A stretch of DNA of 64,000 nucleotides, taken from NCBI RefSeq assembly GCF_000227135.1, contig NC_018262.1:26687-90686 (forward strand), written 5' to 3'. Shown here in pieces: positions 49,003 to 59,654 of this stretch (position 1 is its first letter; every line of letters starts with the position of its first letter). Under the pieces are notes generated by a model. The model searched no databases. It worked only from the letters and a program-made list of their open reading frames with translations, and was not told where the DNA came from. The translations under genes were made by a program, and so were the position numbers. Source of the DNA: Leishmania donovani (Eukaryota; Euglenozoa; Kinetoplastea; Trypanosomatida; Trypanosomatidae).

Positions 49003-50192
49003 AGATGTAGGGTTAGAGTGCAGCTTTACTGGCACGTGCGCGCCAAGCTCTCCACAACCCCGCTGCCAAGCGTTAAGCATCGGCGCAGAGGCAACGGGAG
49101 ACGGGGGCGGTCGGTTTTACAAAAAGGCGTCGATGAAGTCGGAAAACAAGCAGAGGGATCTAGAGGGTAGAGGCGGGAGAGGTAAGCAGCGAGCACACTT
49201 GCACGCCTGTATTTAGAGGGATTGAGAGGGGCAGCGGTGAACGGCGCAGGCTACCCATCGCACTCGTCTCTGCGGCTGTGCCTAAGTGTTCTGCGCCTTT
49301 CTGTGCCTGCCGCTATGCTTATTTGGCTGCTCTCTCCCTTCGGTTTCCTTTCACCCGCCAACTCCCACCTCCCGCAGCGGAATCTTTTGATATGAGTGTT
49401 GTTGTGTTTCCGCGCCGCGGCCGCCTCTCCCCTTCTCCCGGCGGCCTCCCCTCCGCTACGCCCGTCTCCTCTTTGCTGCCTCTTTTCTGCATCATCTTGT
49501 GCGACAAGGCGTGTGCACGTCTGCTGTGCACTCGATAAGCCAACAAAAAAAGCACATCGGAACGGAAAGTCTCCCCGCACACGCTACGCAACACTCTTAC
49601 AAGTTTGAGCGCCGTTGAACCTTTCCTCTTTTTCTCCCCCCTCCCAGCTTGAGAGAGAGCGCGGTGGGGTTGCGGTGGCGCATAGCGTTGAGGAGGACTC
49701 TGGCGAGCGCCGCGACACCAAGCCCGCTGCTGGACGCATTGAGTACATGCGCCACGGTGATGCCGTGCTGAAAGGCATCTCCCTCCCCCCCGCGACACAG
49801 CACAGACTCCCACGGGAGATACAGAGGGAGGCATGTCTCTGGCGACTTGCATGCGTCTTAAGCTGGCGTCTGCGTGCCACACACCGGCACAGCTATTCGT
49901 TTTTTTATGCCGTTTCTCTACCCCCTCTCACCCCGCATCTCTGACCTTTCGTCACCACTTTTCTCTTCACAATTGCCTATTACTTTGCGGTTGTCAAGCA
50001 GTTCGAACAGAAAGAAAGGGAAAAGATACACGGGACCCCTCGTCCTCCCCCAATCACCGTGCGCTCTGACGACGGGTGCCGTGGTTGTTTTCTTGTCCCC
50101 TTCTTCCATCCATTCCACCCCTTGCGAATCCATACAAACATACAGAGATACACACACTTGGTGTGCGCGCGCACCTTGTGCCCCCCTCTTCC
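49003..50192. other. intergenic, 1.2 kb
   Basis: No supported gene. Alternating pyrimidine-rich stretches (for example 49888-49980 and 50070-50130) fit UTR and splice signals. Confidence 0.55.
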
Positions 50193-51476
50193 ATGCAGCG
50201 CAAGTATACCAACGCGCAGGCGTTGGCCGTCTACCAGGCGCTGCAGCAGAGCGGCGGCCTCAGTGCCCTTGAGGACGACACCGCCACGGCGCTGTATCTT
50301 TCGCAGAATGCGGCCGCCACCGGCGAGCTCAACTTCACGCCTGGGCTACTGGAGCGACTGACGAAGCGACTTGACAAGGGGGGCATGGTGCTGGACCCGT
50401 TCTGCTCGTACGACTACGCCGACCGCCGCCACATCCGCAACTTCTCCATGTCAATCCCCATTCCCTTTAGCGCCTTCGACGGCATCCGCCGCAGCAAGCA
50501 TCAAGTGCAGCTCACCGCGGCGCAGGAGGAGAATGTTCTGAAGTCATTCGACAAGTTGCTTAACGGCGAGGACGTCAAGAAGAGTGGCGCGACCCCAGCG
50601 GCGAAAGGCGCGCGAGAGATATCTGTGGCGCTGCCGTTTGTGAGCGCCTTCTTCGACCAGCGCTGCCCGGAATTGCACAACAGCGTACTGACGGGCTCGC
50701 GCGAGGGGGCGACGTACCTTCTTCTGTCCGTAATCACAGGCCACAAGGAGCTTTGCGCCAAGTGCCTCAAGGCCGGCGCCAACCCGAACAACATGTCGTT
50801 TCTTCGAGACGAGTCGCCGGCGCCGGGTGACATGTTCCATGGGTACAGCCCAGTTTTCATGGCGGTGCTGGCGGAGCAGGTCGAGATCCTGGAGCTGCTG
50901 TGCAGCTGCGGAGGCAGCATTCACGTGTACGACCGCTGGGGCCGCACCCCTCTGCACGCTGCCATGGCGGTAGAGAGCACCTTGACGGTGCAGTGGCTTC
51001 TGGCGAAAGGCGCGCCACTGTACGTGCCAGATGGCTTCGGCATTCTCCCGGCTGACAGCTGCGTCGGCACACAGTACGCGGAATACTCGATGCCCATGTT
51101 GGCGCTGCAGGAGCCGCCAAAGTGCCCACCGCCGAGCTACTTCGCCGAGGCTGCGAAGAGCTGGGCCGCCCCGGAGCGAGAGAGCAAACCCACGGCCGAG
51201 AAGGAATCAAAGGAGGACGCAGCCACCACCAGCTCTGGTGCATCGGCCGCTGAGGGGGAGATTAAGATGGAGCTGTGCCGCTGTCGCTCCGGTCGGCCAG
51301 TAGGGTTCTGCGGCTGCATCGATGACATGCTCGTCCGGTGGGCGCGCGATCGCCTGAACACTGAGTGGAGCCCCGGTGTGAACTTTAGCGCACTCGCAAA
51401 GAAGCAGGCGGCTGTCGAAGAGGAGCGAAAGCGAACGACGTACAGCGCAGACGGCGGCCGAGTTGTTAAGTCCTAA
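50193..51476 (+). CDS. ankyrin-repeat protein with Cys-rich C-terminal motif, 427 residues
   Basis: The start MQRKYTNAQALAVYQALQQSGG is the first good ATG; upstream in-frame sequence is poor. Ankyrin-type repeats lie at about residues 175-300: GATYLLLSVITGHKELCAKCLKAGANPN, GYSPVFMAVLAEQVEILELLCSCGGSIHVYD and WGRTPLHAAMAVESTLTVQWLLAKGAPLYVPD, the last carrying the G-x-TPLH core. After an Ala/Glu-rich linker, residues near 360-380 have CRCRSGRPVGFCGC, a possible metal-binding knuckle. It presumably works in protein binding; no enzymatic domain is seen. The N-terminal 170 residues (with FNFTPGLLERLTK-like helices and PFCSYDYADRRHIRNFS) match no family I know. Confidence 0.86.
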   Translation: MQRKYTNAQALAVYQALQQSGGLSALEDDTATALYLSQNAAATGELNFTPGLLERLTKRLDKGGMVLDPFCSYDYADRRHIRNFSMSIPIPFSAFDGIRRSKHQVQLTAAQEENVLKSFDKLLNGEDVKKSGATPAAKGAREISVALPFVSAFFDQRCPELHNSVLTGSREGATYLLLSVITGHKELCAKCLKAGANPNNMSFLRDESPAPGDMFHGYSPVFMAVLAEQVEILELLCSCGGSIHVYDRWGRTPLHAAMAVESTLTVQWLLAKGAPLYVPDGFGILPADSCVGTQYAEYSMPMLALQEPPKCPPPSYFAEAAKSWAAPERESKPTAEKESKEDAATTSSGASAAEGEIKMELCRCRSGRPVGFCGCIDDMLVRWARDRLNTEWSPGVNFSALAKKQAAVEEERKRTTYSADGGRVVKS

Positions 51477-52854
51477 CAATGGAGGAGCGCACCATGGCAC
51501 AGATGATCGGGGCGCACCGAGCTAGTGGCGCAGGGCGGAGGAGGGAGGCCTGCGGCTGCTGCTCCGTGTCACCGCGGGTGGCATGATTTGCGTATAGAAG
51601 GAAGCAAAGTGTGTGTGTGTGTGCACTCATGTACGGGATGGTGCATGCTGTGGTCACTCTCTTCCTGGGCCTTTTTCTCGGCTTTGCCCTATCCAGTGCT
51701 GACGTTTTTTTTTTTCCGCTCTTCTTGAGTGTTTGCGTGCGTGTCGGCCGTTGCGGCGGGGGCATGCTGCCGCGGGTTTTTGTTTAAGCCGCTTGCAATG
51801 CGCGTGTGCACCGAAAAGCAAAACCTCCCTAACGACACAAAAAGAAAGAATGATACAAGACTTTGATCTACGGTTCGCTGTGAGTATGTGAATGTGCGTG
51901 TGTCTCCTTCCCCTACCTTCTCCCCCCTCCCCATGTGAGTGAGAAAGGCTGCGGCTTCGGCCGATGGCAAGCAATGATTCTCGACAATGCATGCCCCCTC
52001 AAGGGGGACTTCTTCCGCGCCACTTGCTCTTCACCTTTGCGGCTGTTCACCTAACCCTCTCCCCCTCCCCCCATCACACGCACACCTGCAGAGTTGACCA
52101 ACATCGTCATAGCCCCTTTCTTCCATTTCTTTTCTCATTTCCTTTCCCAGCTCCATTCTGTGAATACGAGCGCATCGCCACAAAAGAGGCAAAAAAGGAC
52201 ACGACTTGAGTTGTTTCGTGTACTCAGCCCCTCCCACCCCTCCTTGTGGCCCACCGCCTCTTCTTCCTCTCTGTGTCTTCGTAGCTGCCTTCTCTTCTTC
52301 CCCCTTTTTTGTTGGTTGTTTCCTCCTCCCCCTTTTTCTCAGCCCTCACCACATCTCTTTCGTCCTTTTTGTTTCTGTGGCTTCCGGTGCGCTTTTCTCC
52401 CCATCTGAATTGGTCGTTGTACGTCGCCCCCGTCCCCTCTCCCCCTCCTGCACTACTGCCGTTTTTCCTGTATGCGTGTGTGTGTCATAGTGTCACACCC
52501 TTTCCCTCTTAGACAGCAAAACGCGAGCTTCCCCCCTTTGCTTTTCTTCACGACGGAGAAACGCGTGCCATTTTACATCCCCCTCTCTCCCTCCAGCCCC
52601 GGGTTGCACTGGTCTCTCCCTGCAGGCGAGGTACCGGGCACCCAAGACGGATATAGTACCTCACACATCGCATATCTTATTATCAAGCACCACCCCTCCC
52701 CACACCCCTACACACGCAGAGGCTCACAACTCGCCCTTCTTATTCCCTCTTCTTGCCTCCGCTGCATAAACGCGCTTTTCCCTCGTGTGTCTTTGGGAGA
52801 GTCAAGCAAGTGAGCAGCAGCATACAGGAGAAGCACATACAAAAAGCAGTAACG
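51477..52854. other. intergenic, 1.4 kb
   Basis: No supported gene; very pyrimidine-rich from 52200 to 52760. Contains the splice region of the serine palmitoyltransferase gene. Confidence 0.6.
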
Positions 52855-54486
52855 ATGTCGACAGCAGCAATGATTCACGATTCTCTGCAAGCGGCGTCCA
52901 CGCCAATGAGCGAGGCTGCGCTGAAGCGCGAGATTGCCTTGCAAGAGGCGTCTGATGCGGTGGACAACAAGTCGCAGGTGCTCTCCAAGTCCCCGGCCGA
53001 CACGAGGGAGGGAACGCACGAGGTGCTCACCGCCACGGAGCCGTTCGAACATCCTATCTCTCTGCGCACTAAGGTGTCGGCCTACGTCACTCTCGCACTG
53101 CTCTTCTTCTTCGCGCGCGTGCGTGAGAGCTATCGCCAGTTCTTTCCGAACGATGAGAGCCACGTGCGCCCCGGCTACGCCCCCATTGTGAAGGACTTCG
53201 ACCACTACTGGAACCGCCGCTTTTACCGCCGCGTCCGCGACTGCTTCATGCGCCCCATCGACTCTCGCCCTTCGCGTGTGATTGGACTGATGGAGCGCGT
53301 GTCGAAGGACAACAACCAAACGTTCGAGTACAGCGGCCGCATCGTGCCCGCGGTGAACATGGGCTCGTACAACTACCTCGGCTTCGCCGAGGACACGCAG
53401 AGCATCACGCACGAGGTACTAGATTCGATCGACGACTACGGCCTCGCCTCATGCAGCGCGCCGCAGGAGTTGGGCCAGAGCGCCCTCGTGTCTTGCCTCG
53501 AGCGCGAGTTCGCCGAGTTCCTCGGAAAGGAGGATGCCATTGTGTGCGGCATGGGCTTCGCCACGAACTTCCGCGGCCTCCCCACCCTCTTCGGCAAGGA
53601 GACGCTGGTGCTCTCTGACAGCCTCAACCACTCCTCGCTCGTCAACGGCGTGCGCTCGTCTGGCGCAAAGGTAAAGGTCTTCCAGCACGACCACTTTGGT
53701 CAGGTGGAGAAGTGCCTGCGCGAGGGCGTAGTGCTCGGCCAGGACCCATGCGGCGAGTACAAGCCGTACAAGCGCATCGTCATCATCATTGAGGGCATCT
53801 ACAGCATGGAGGGCGAGATCGTCAATCTCAAGAAGTTTGTGGAGCTGAAGAAGAAGTACAAGGCTCTGCTCTTCGTGGACGAGGCTCACTCCATTGGCGC
53901 TATTGGCCGCACTGGTCGCGGTGTGTGCGAGCACACCGGCGTCGACCCCGAGGACGTTGACGTGCTCATGGGTACCTTCACTAAGAGCTTCGGCTCCATC
54001 GGCGGCTACATCGCAGCCGACAAGCCGCTCGTTCGCTACCTCCGCCAGCATAGCTCCATCGCCCTGCACTGCGACCCTCTGGCACCGCCTTGCGCGCAGC
54101 AGGTGCTGTCGGTGCTGCACGTGCTGCTCGGCAAGGACGGTACGGACCTCGGCGAGAAGCGCATCCGTCAGCTCAAAGATAACTCGACGTTTTTTCGTCG
54201 CGGACTGATGGACCTGGGCCTCGTGGTGCTCGGCGATGACAGCAGCCCGGTGGTGCCGGTGATGTGCTACAGTATTGGCAGGCTTAGCGCCCTCTCCCGC
54301 CTGTGCCTCGAGCGCGGTGTCGCTATCGTCGTCGTCGGCTACCCGGCGACGCCGCTCCTGCAGGGCCGCGTGCGCTTTTGCGTCTCGGCCTGCCACACGC
54401 GCGAGGACCTGCAGCGCACCCTTGATGTGATAAGGGAACTCAAGGGCTACGTCTGCATGGAAGACAGCACGAACCCGCTGCGGTAA
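52855..54486 (+). CDS. SPT2: serine palmitoyltransferase subunit 2 (LCB2 type)
   Basis: The 543-residue product is the PLP-binding catalytic subunit of serine palmitoyltransferase, which condenses serine and palmitoyl-CoA to 3-ketodihydrosphingosine at the ER membrane. The PLP lysine is K377 in LMGTFTKSFGSIGGYIA. Other alpha-oxoamine-synthase marks are GSYNYLGF, FVDEAHSIGAIGRTGRGV, a DSLNHSSLV loop, and CGMGFATN. A short hydrophobic helix at ~75-92 (SAYVTLALLFFFARVRESY) fits the single N-terminal membrane anchor of the family. Length is as expected (about 550). The start at 52855 gives MSTAAMIHDSLQAAS. The LCB1 partner is not in this window. In L. major, SPT2 loss removes sphingolipids but promastigotes remain viable with ethanolamine. 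Confidence 0.97.
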   Translation: MSTAAMIHDSLQAASTPMSEAALKREIALQEASDAVDNKSQVLSKSPADTREGTHEVLTATEPFEHPISLRTKVSAYVTLALLFFFARVRESYRQFFPNDESHVRPGYAPIVKDFDHYWNRRFYRRVRDCFMRPIDSRPSRVIGLMERVSKDNNQTFEYSGRIVPAVNMGSYNYLGFAEDTQSITHEVLDSIDDYGLASCSAPQELGQSALVSCLEREFAEFLGKEDAIVCGMGFATNFRGLPTLFGKETLVLSDSLNHSSLVNGVRSSGAKVKVFQHDHFGQVEKCLREGVVLGQDPCGEYKPYKRIVIIIEGIYSMEGEIVNLKKFVELKKKYKALLFVDEAHSIGAIGRTGRGVCEHTGVDPEDVDVLMGTFTKSFGSIGGYIAADKPLVRYLRQHSSIALHCDPLAPPCAQQVLSVLHVLLGKDGTDLGEKRIRQLKDNSTFFRRGLMDLGLVVLGDDSSPVVPVMCYSIGRLSALSRLCLERGVAIVVVGYPATPLLQGRVRFCVSACHTREDLQRTLDVIRELKGYVCMEDSTNPLR

Positions 54487-54985
54487 GAAGCGGGCTGAGC
54501 GACAACCGAGGGCACACTGTTCAGCATCGTACACGCACAAGTAGTCATTATCTGTGATGGAGTGCTTCTCACTTTGTGTTCACGCGTGTGCGCGCGAAAG
54601 GAAGGGTACAGATACGATCCAACGACTCCCTCACCCGTTTCCGCGCCCGACTTTTGACCGGCACCCACGCGCCGACGTGGACCTTTCAGGCGTGAGAGCG
54701 CGCACAACGAATGTCTTGCACGAGGGAGAGAGGAGGCGCGAAAATGAAGAAGACATGCCGAGTCACCGTGACTTCCACCCTCCCTCACTTGCAGAGAAGT
54801 ACTTGAAAAGAGAGAAAGGATGGGCTTTCGCTCAGGTGGGTGTTCTCTCCTCTTGTGTGGTGATACATACACCAGTACGCATACGCGTACAGGCAGACAT
54901 TGGTGCAGATGCATAGTGTGCAGGCGCTCGCATGTGCAGAACCAAGAGTGTATCATAACCAGTGTAGTTCCTCCCTTCGCGCGCT

Positions 54986-55019
<34 letters not shown>

Positions 55020-57882
55020 CTGCGCGTGCATACATGTTTCTGCGCTCAACTGCAGAGACGTCGCATGCCACACATCTATTTCGCATTTAAAGCCCACAAT
55101 AGATGCATAACATTGCGATTTTCTTCGCTTTTGTTCCCGTTTAGTTTTTACTCGCTGCGTGTGTACGCACCGGTGCAGGTGCGCATGCCGGCTCTCTGCC
55201 CCTTCCATCTCTCCCCGCCGCGAGCATGAGTGTGGATGTGTTAGTTTTTATGTATGTGCTGTGCGTGTGTGTTTGTAATCAAGCGTGAGGAACAGGGAAA
55301 GCAGAGGCGGAGAAAGCGATAGCGAGCACTCGCTCGTGCGTGTTGCTTTTTATCTCTCCCGCATCTCTGCCCCGCGCTTCCCACTCTCGCATCATGGATT
55401 TATCAGCTCATCATCGAGAGAATCAAATCGACAACAACGCTCGGACTTGACTCGGGGCAGCCGCAACGGCTGTGGTAACACCACCAAGGGCATGCATGTT
55501 TTAACCGCCCCTGGTACCGACACTCTCACGACTGTTGCCCCTTTCTCTCACAAACACAGCGCCTTCCCTCCACATACTTTAGCACGCCCTCTTTTTTTTT
55601 TTCGTTTCTTCCGCTCCCTTTCTTGTTCCGCTACTGGATGTTGCATGCGCTCCTTTTCTATGTGCGCCCTTGTGTGTGTTGTCTTCTGTATTTTACGTAT
55701 GTATCGGCGTGTGTGGCGACGGGTGGACGTGCACATGTGCGTGCGTGAGTATGTGTCTCTCCTTCATCTATGGAACGATTTCAACCATCCCCCTCCCCCA
55801 AAAAACAAAGGGCGCACTGCTAACCACCCTTGCTGCTTGCCCGCTTCCCTAACCCCTTTCACTTCTTTGGTGCGTCAGTGCCGTAAAAGAACGAGAGCTG
55901 GCGAGAGAAAAAGTGTGGGAGAGGGCGAAGGACCCCCCCCTCCACCCCCACACACACACTCGCACAAATTTCGACGTGTGGTCGACATTAAAATACGCAC
56001 GAGTACCGTCGTCGCTCTCCGGCGTGTTGACGTTGTCCTTTAGGTGTTGTCGTTCTCACGTCGCTAACAAAGCGGTGCAGAATGTGCGAGGAGAAACCGC
56101 CGCGACTGTATATTTCTTTTCTTCCTGTAAGGAGGCACACAAAAGAGTGCGTAAAAACGGCATGAGAATTCGAGCGCGTGTGCGATGGTTCGATGTGCCT
56201 TGTCAATTTGCACATGCACACACACATACACACACACACACAAAACGCGGCCGTGTCCACCCCCCCCCCACGCTCGGCTCATTGACGCCTGTGCGCCTTC
56301 CTCTCCATGTGCAGCTTTCTCTTCTCTGTTTTGAGCGATGGTGGATGGCCACGTCATGGAAAAGACTCGACTCCACACCTCATCACCACCACTGTGAATG
56401 ATCTTAGTCACATTCACACAAGAGAATGGTGTTACGTACAGAGGCGAGCACATGTGCATGCGCACCTCATCAGTCGTCGACATGGTTCTCTTTTCTTGCG
56501 TTGTATCTTCATGATTTCCTTTGGCTTCCGACCATTCTCATTACACTTATGTGTATGTTTGTGCGCATGGGGTGACGGTTGGCCTGTGCATCGGCTTTCC
56601 AGTCCGCTGCATCGTCTGCCCCACCGCCATTCTTCGACTCGATGTGCCTCCGTCGTAGGCAACAAATGGAGAGAGAGGAGAAAGATGTTGCTCGTTTCAG
56701 GTGCGTCCTCGCTATGTACCACAGATATGCGTTCGCGAGAAGAAGAGTGTGCACGGATCGGAAGGAAAAGACATCGGTCATGAGATACCGCCTCTGTGAC
56801 CTCCCCCCATCCCCACAACTGCTGGTGGGCTCTGCCGCCCTCCCTTTGTTACACACGCGCCCGCAGGCACAGGGATGCATTGCCCAACGATAACGTTGGG
56901 CTCCTCCCCCTTTTTTGTGCATCTTTTGGTTTGCATTTTTTTGGGTTCAGTTTTGCGTTCACGAGGCTTCTTTTGCTCTGAAACCTAGCCACACCGTCTC
57001 ACCGCTACCTTCCCCATATCACTTTCTCGCAGTTCGCATTCTCGAGCTCTCCCTGTGAGTCGACTGTGACGTGGCCGAGGGCCGCCATTTTTCACTGTGC
57101 TCATTCCCATGCCGTGTGATGTGTTCGTCTATTTTTACACGCTGGTTTAGCTCTTGCCTCTCCCTCTTCCTCTCTGTACCAAGCTCTCGTTGACGAAGAA
57201 TGCCCTCTTCGATTGTCTGCTGTACGTGTGTGTGTAAAGAGGTGGGGTCCGGTGGCCCGCCCTACACCATCTCCGTCTCTCGTGCTGTTTTCGATGTGTA
57301 CGAGTGTATGTGTCGCTCGTATTGTGCTCGCTTTTCTCTATCCATCTTTGGTTTTCCGCTTGACACGACAGGGCAAGCTCACCATCGAAAAACTTGCACA
57401 CAGCCGCGCACCAGCACTGCATGGCACGCACATGTGAAATCCGCGTGCCTTCCGCATGTCACACCTGTTGCCATGTTCTGTGAGAATAAGGGCATCTTTT
57501 TTCCCATCAGAGGCGTCTGTGCGTGCGTGTGTGTTTCTATGTGCCTAGGGAGGCTGCTTCGAAATGGAGAAAGGCGAGGGAGAGAGAGCAATGAGTCGTA
57601 CTACCCGCCTTATCCCCTCCCTCCGCGGTACTTCAACGCAGCGGCGGCAATGAACCACCTTCGGCACCACTGCGCACTGCCACACCAGGCGCATCGGCCA
57701 CCTTCTCTTGGTAGACTCTCTCTGCTTGGATGGGGGTGGCGCTCGGATGGCTTTACCATCTCATGTCGTCTCTCTGTATTCCCACTTTGTTTCTCGTATC
57801 CGCCGTGCGTGCAGCATCACCAGCTCTTCCATCCACAATAGTTTTTTGCCTTCGGCGCACGTGACGAGGAGGTCGCAGTGCG
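54487..57882. other. large intergenic region, 3.4 kb, no gene seen
   Basis: Despite its size, no open frame shows domain content or coding bias. It is rich in (CA)n tracts (54988-55016; 56215-56245), T-runs and mixed pyrimidine tracts. It is presumably a long 3' UTR of SPT2 and the 5' region of the reductase gene, with a likely splice acceptor GCAG at about 57814. Confidence 0.55.
54988..55016 (+). repeat. (CA)n dinucleotide repeat
   Basis: An uninterrupted CA run in the long spacer after SPT2; likely length-variable. Confidence 0.92.
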
Positions 57883-58899
57883 ATGCTGGCCTTGTTTGTT
57901 GCTGTGGCCGCGGTCCTCGGCACATCGCTTGTGCTGGTTGCGTTGTGGACAGTGCAGCGCGTTCCGAGGTGGGAGTGGGAGTCCTCAACAGTACTCATCA
58001 CTGGCGGCAGCGTCGGCATTGGCCTCGCCACTGCCAAAAGCCTTGCACGCAAAAAAGTGCCATTCCTTGTCCTCGCAGCGCGCCGCGAGTCTGTGCTGCG
58101 AGAGGCAGTGCAGCAGGTTGAGAAAGTCATCGACGAATGCCGCAGCTGCACGCGTGTGTCATATGTAGTAATGGATGTTGCGGACGAAGCCTCCGTCGCC
58201 ACCGGCCTTGCCCGTGCCAAAGCACAGTGCGACGGGCGCCCCATCAACCTTCTCATCTGCAACGCCGGTTTTGCCCATCCAGCTCGTTTTGTGGACAGCG
58301 CGATGAGGCACGCTCGGCAGATGATGGAGGTGAACTACTTTGGATCTCTGGCAGTGCTGTGGAAGGTGCTGCCGGGGATGCTGGAGATTAATCAGGGCCG
58401 CGTTGTGCTGACGAGCAGCATGGCGGCCCGGGCACCGATTGCAGGATACGCCTTGTACAGTGCCACCAAGGCTGGGCTGCGTGCCTTTGCCCACAGTCTG
58501 GACATGGAGAACAGTTGCCTCGGCGTGCGTGTGCAGGTTGTAAGCCCGCCGGACGTGGCGACACCTGGGTACGCGCACGAAAACGAGGTCAAGAGCCCCG
58601 AGTGCGCCGCCATCTCGTCGTTCGGGGGTGCAAAGCCGTTCACGGCGGAGGCAATGGCACAGGCTATTGTCGATGGCATCGCGGACTACTCGTTCGACAT
58701 CACGCTTGGGTCGGATGGCAGGCTGCTCAGCTACGGCTCTGCCGGCATGGAACCGGCGACTAGCGTGGCAGCGCTGTTAGCGCAGTCTTTGCTCGGCGGC
58801 GTGCTGCGTCTAGGGCTGGCGGTGTTCTCTAAGATACACTACAGCATTGTGAAGAAGGTGCGCCTGTCGGAGGCGTCGTCAGCCCCGTCGCCGCGCTGA
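57883..58899 (+). CDS. 3-ketodihydrosphinganine reductase (KDSR, short-chain dehydrogenase)
   Basis: The 338-residue product catalyses NADPH-dependent reduction of 3-ketodihydrosphingosine, the product of the preceding gene's enzyme, to dihydrosphingosine at the ER. It has an N-terminal membrane helix (residues 3-25, FVAVAAVLGTSLVLVALWTV), the cofactor motif TGGSVGIG (40-47), the NAG motif in LLICNAGF, catalytic S179 (SSM) and YSATK with Y192 and K196. The VSPPDVATPGY stretch after the active site is typical of KDSR/FVT1-type SDRs. A hydrophobic C-terminal region (AALLAQSLLGGVLRLGLAVF) could be a second anchor. The start at 57883 follows a likely splice acceptor by about 70 bases. Confidence 0.93.
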   Translation: MLALFVAVAAVLGTSLVLVALWTVQRVPRWEWESSTVLITGGSVGIGLATAKSLARKKVPFLVLAARRESVLREAVQQVEKVIDECRSCTRVSYVVMDVADEASVATGLARAKAQCDGRPINLLICNAGFAHPARFVDSAMRHARQMMEVNYFGSLAVLWKVLPGMLEINQGRVVLTSSMAARAPIAGYALYSATKAGLRAFAHSLDMENSCLGVRVQVVSPPDVATPGYAHENEVKSPECAAISSFGGAKPFTAEAMAQAIVDGIADYSFDITLGSDGRLLSYGSAGMEPATSVAALLAQSLLGGVLRLGLAVFSKIHYSIVKKVRLSEASSAPSPR

Positions 58900-59654
58900 T
58901 AGAGATGCTTCTTTGTGTGTGCGTCGGCATGTTTGACTGCTTCGGCGATCCATCGTCATGTCGCCAGCGAGGGGTATATAAGAAGGGAGAGAGGCTGCCG
59001 CTGAACCCGCCTAGGGATCACCATCGAAAGCGAAACAGGAGAATAGTAAAGGAGCAAGCCAGCGCGCACCGCGGCTAACGAGAGCGTGTCCACAAGAGGA
59101 GCGCCCACGCTGCGATGCTTGCGGCAGCGCGAATGTCGAAATCGCTGCTGTCTTTTGGCGGCGGAAAGAGAGGAGAAGTCCCCCTTTGTTTGGCAGGGGG
59201 GAGGAGGGGGGGCGCACGCACAAGGGTGGTGTGCAAGCGTGCCGCGCCGCCGTTGCACTGTTTTCTTTTCCGCGAAGCAGCAGTCGCCCTGGTCCCTTTT
59301 TCTTCTAGTCTTCGCGTGTCTCTCCTACTCCGTCGGGCTTTCGTCTGCCGACGTGCTTCGACGTGTCTGTGCATCGGTCGACCCTGTGAGCGGCATGACC
59401 GACACGCACGCATACACGGTATTAGGGGCGAAAAGAAAGCGCACAACGCGGTGAATGCCACGCGGCCTAGTCGGTGAGCCGCTACTTCTCAGCTCAGCTG
59501 CGGTACACGCATACTCGATTACACACCTCACATACATAGATCGCCTTGGCACCGTCCGCGACGTACTTCAACGTCTGCGGGCTGGATTCGCGTACGCGCG
59601 TGCATCGCACTTGGCAGCAGTACGTGGCTAGGGGGGTGATCATCGTCGGTTGTG
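58900..59654. other. intergenic
   Basis: No supported gene; open frames on both strands are random-looking and no SL acceptor is preferred by the pattern. Confidence 0.5.

Noticed and set aside
54988..55016. CA repeat considered as a telomere- or recombination-type sequence
   Set aside because: It is an ordinary dinucleotide run; the hexamer telomere repeat is absent in the window.
55285..56043. plus-strand open frame of ~250 codons in the long spacer after SPT2
   Set aside because: Composition tracks the CA and pyrimidine runs; no motif, no plausible start, no relation to any gene.
57200..57841. plus-strand open frame of ~210 codons upstream of the reductase gene
   Set aside because: Translation is low in coding bias and typical of pyrimidine-rich 5' flank; it ends just before the real start.
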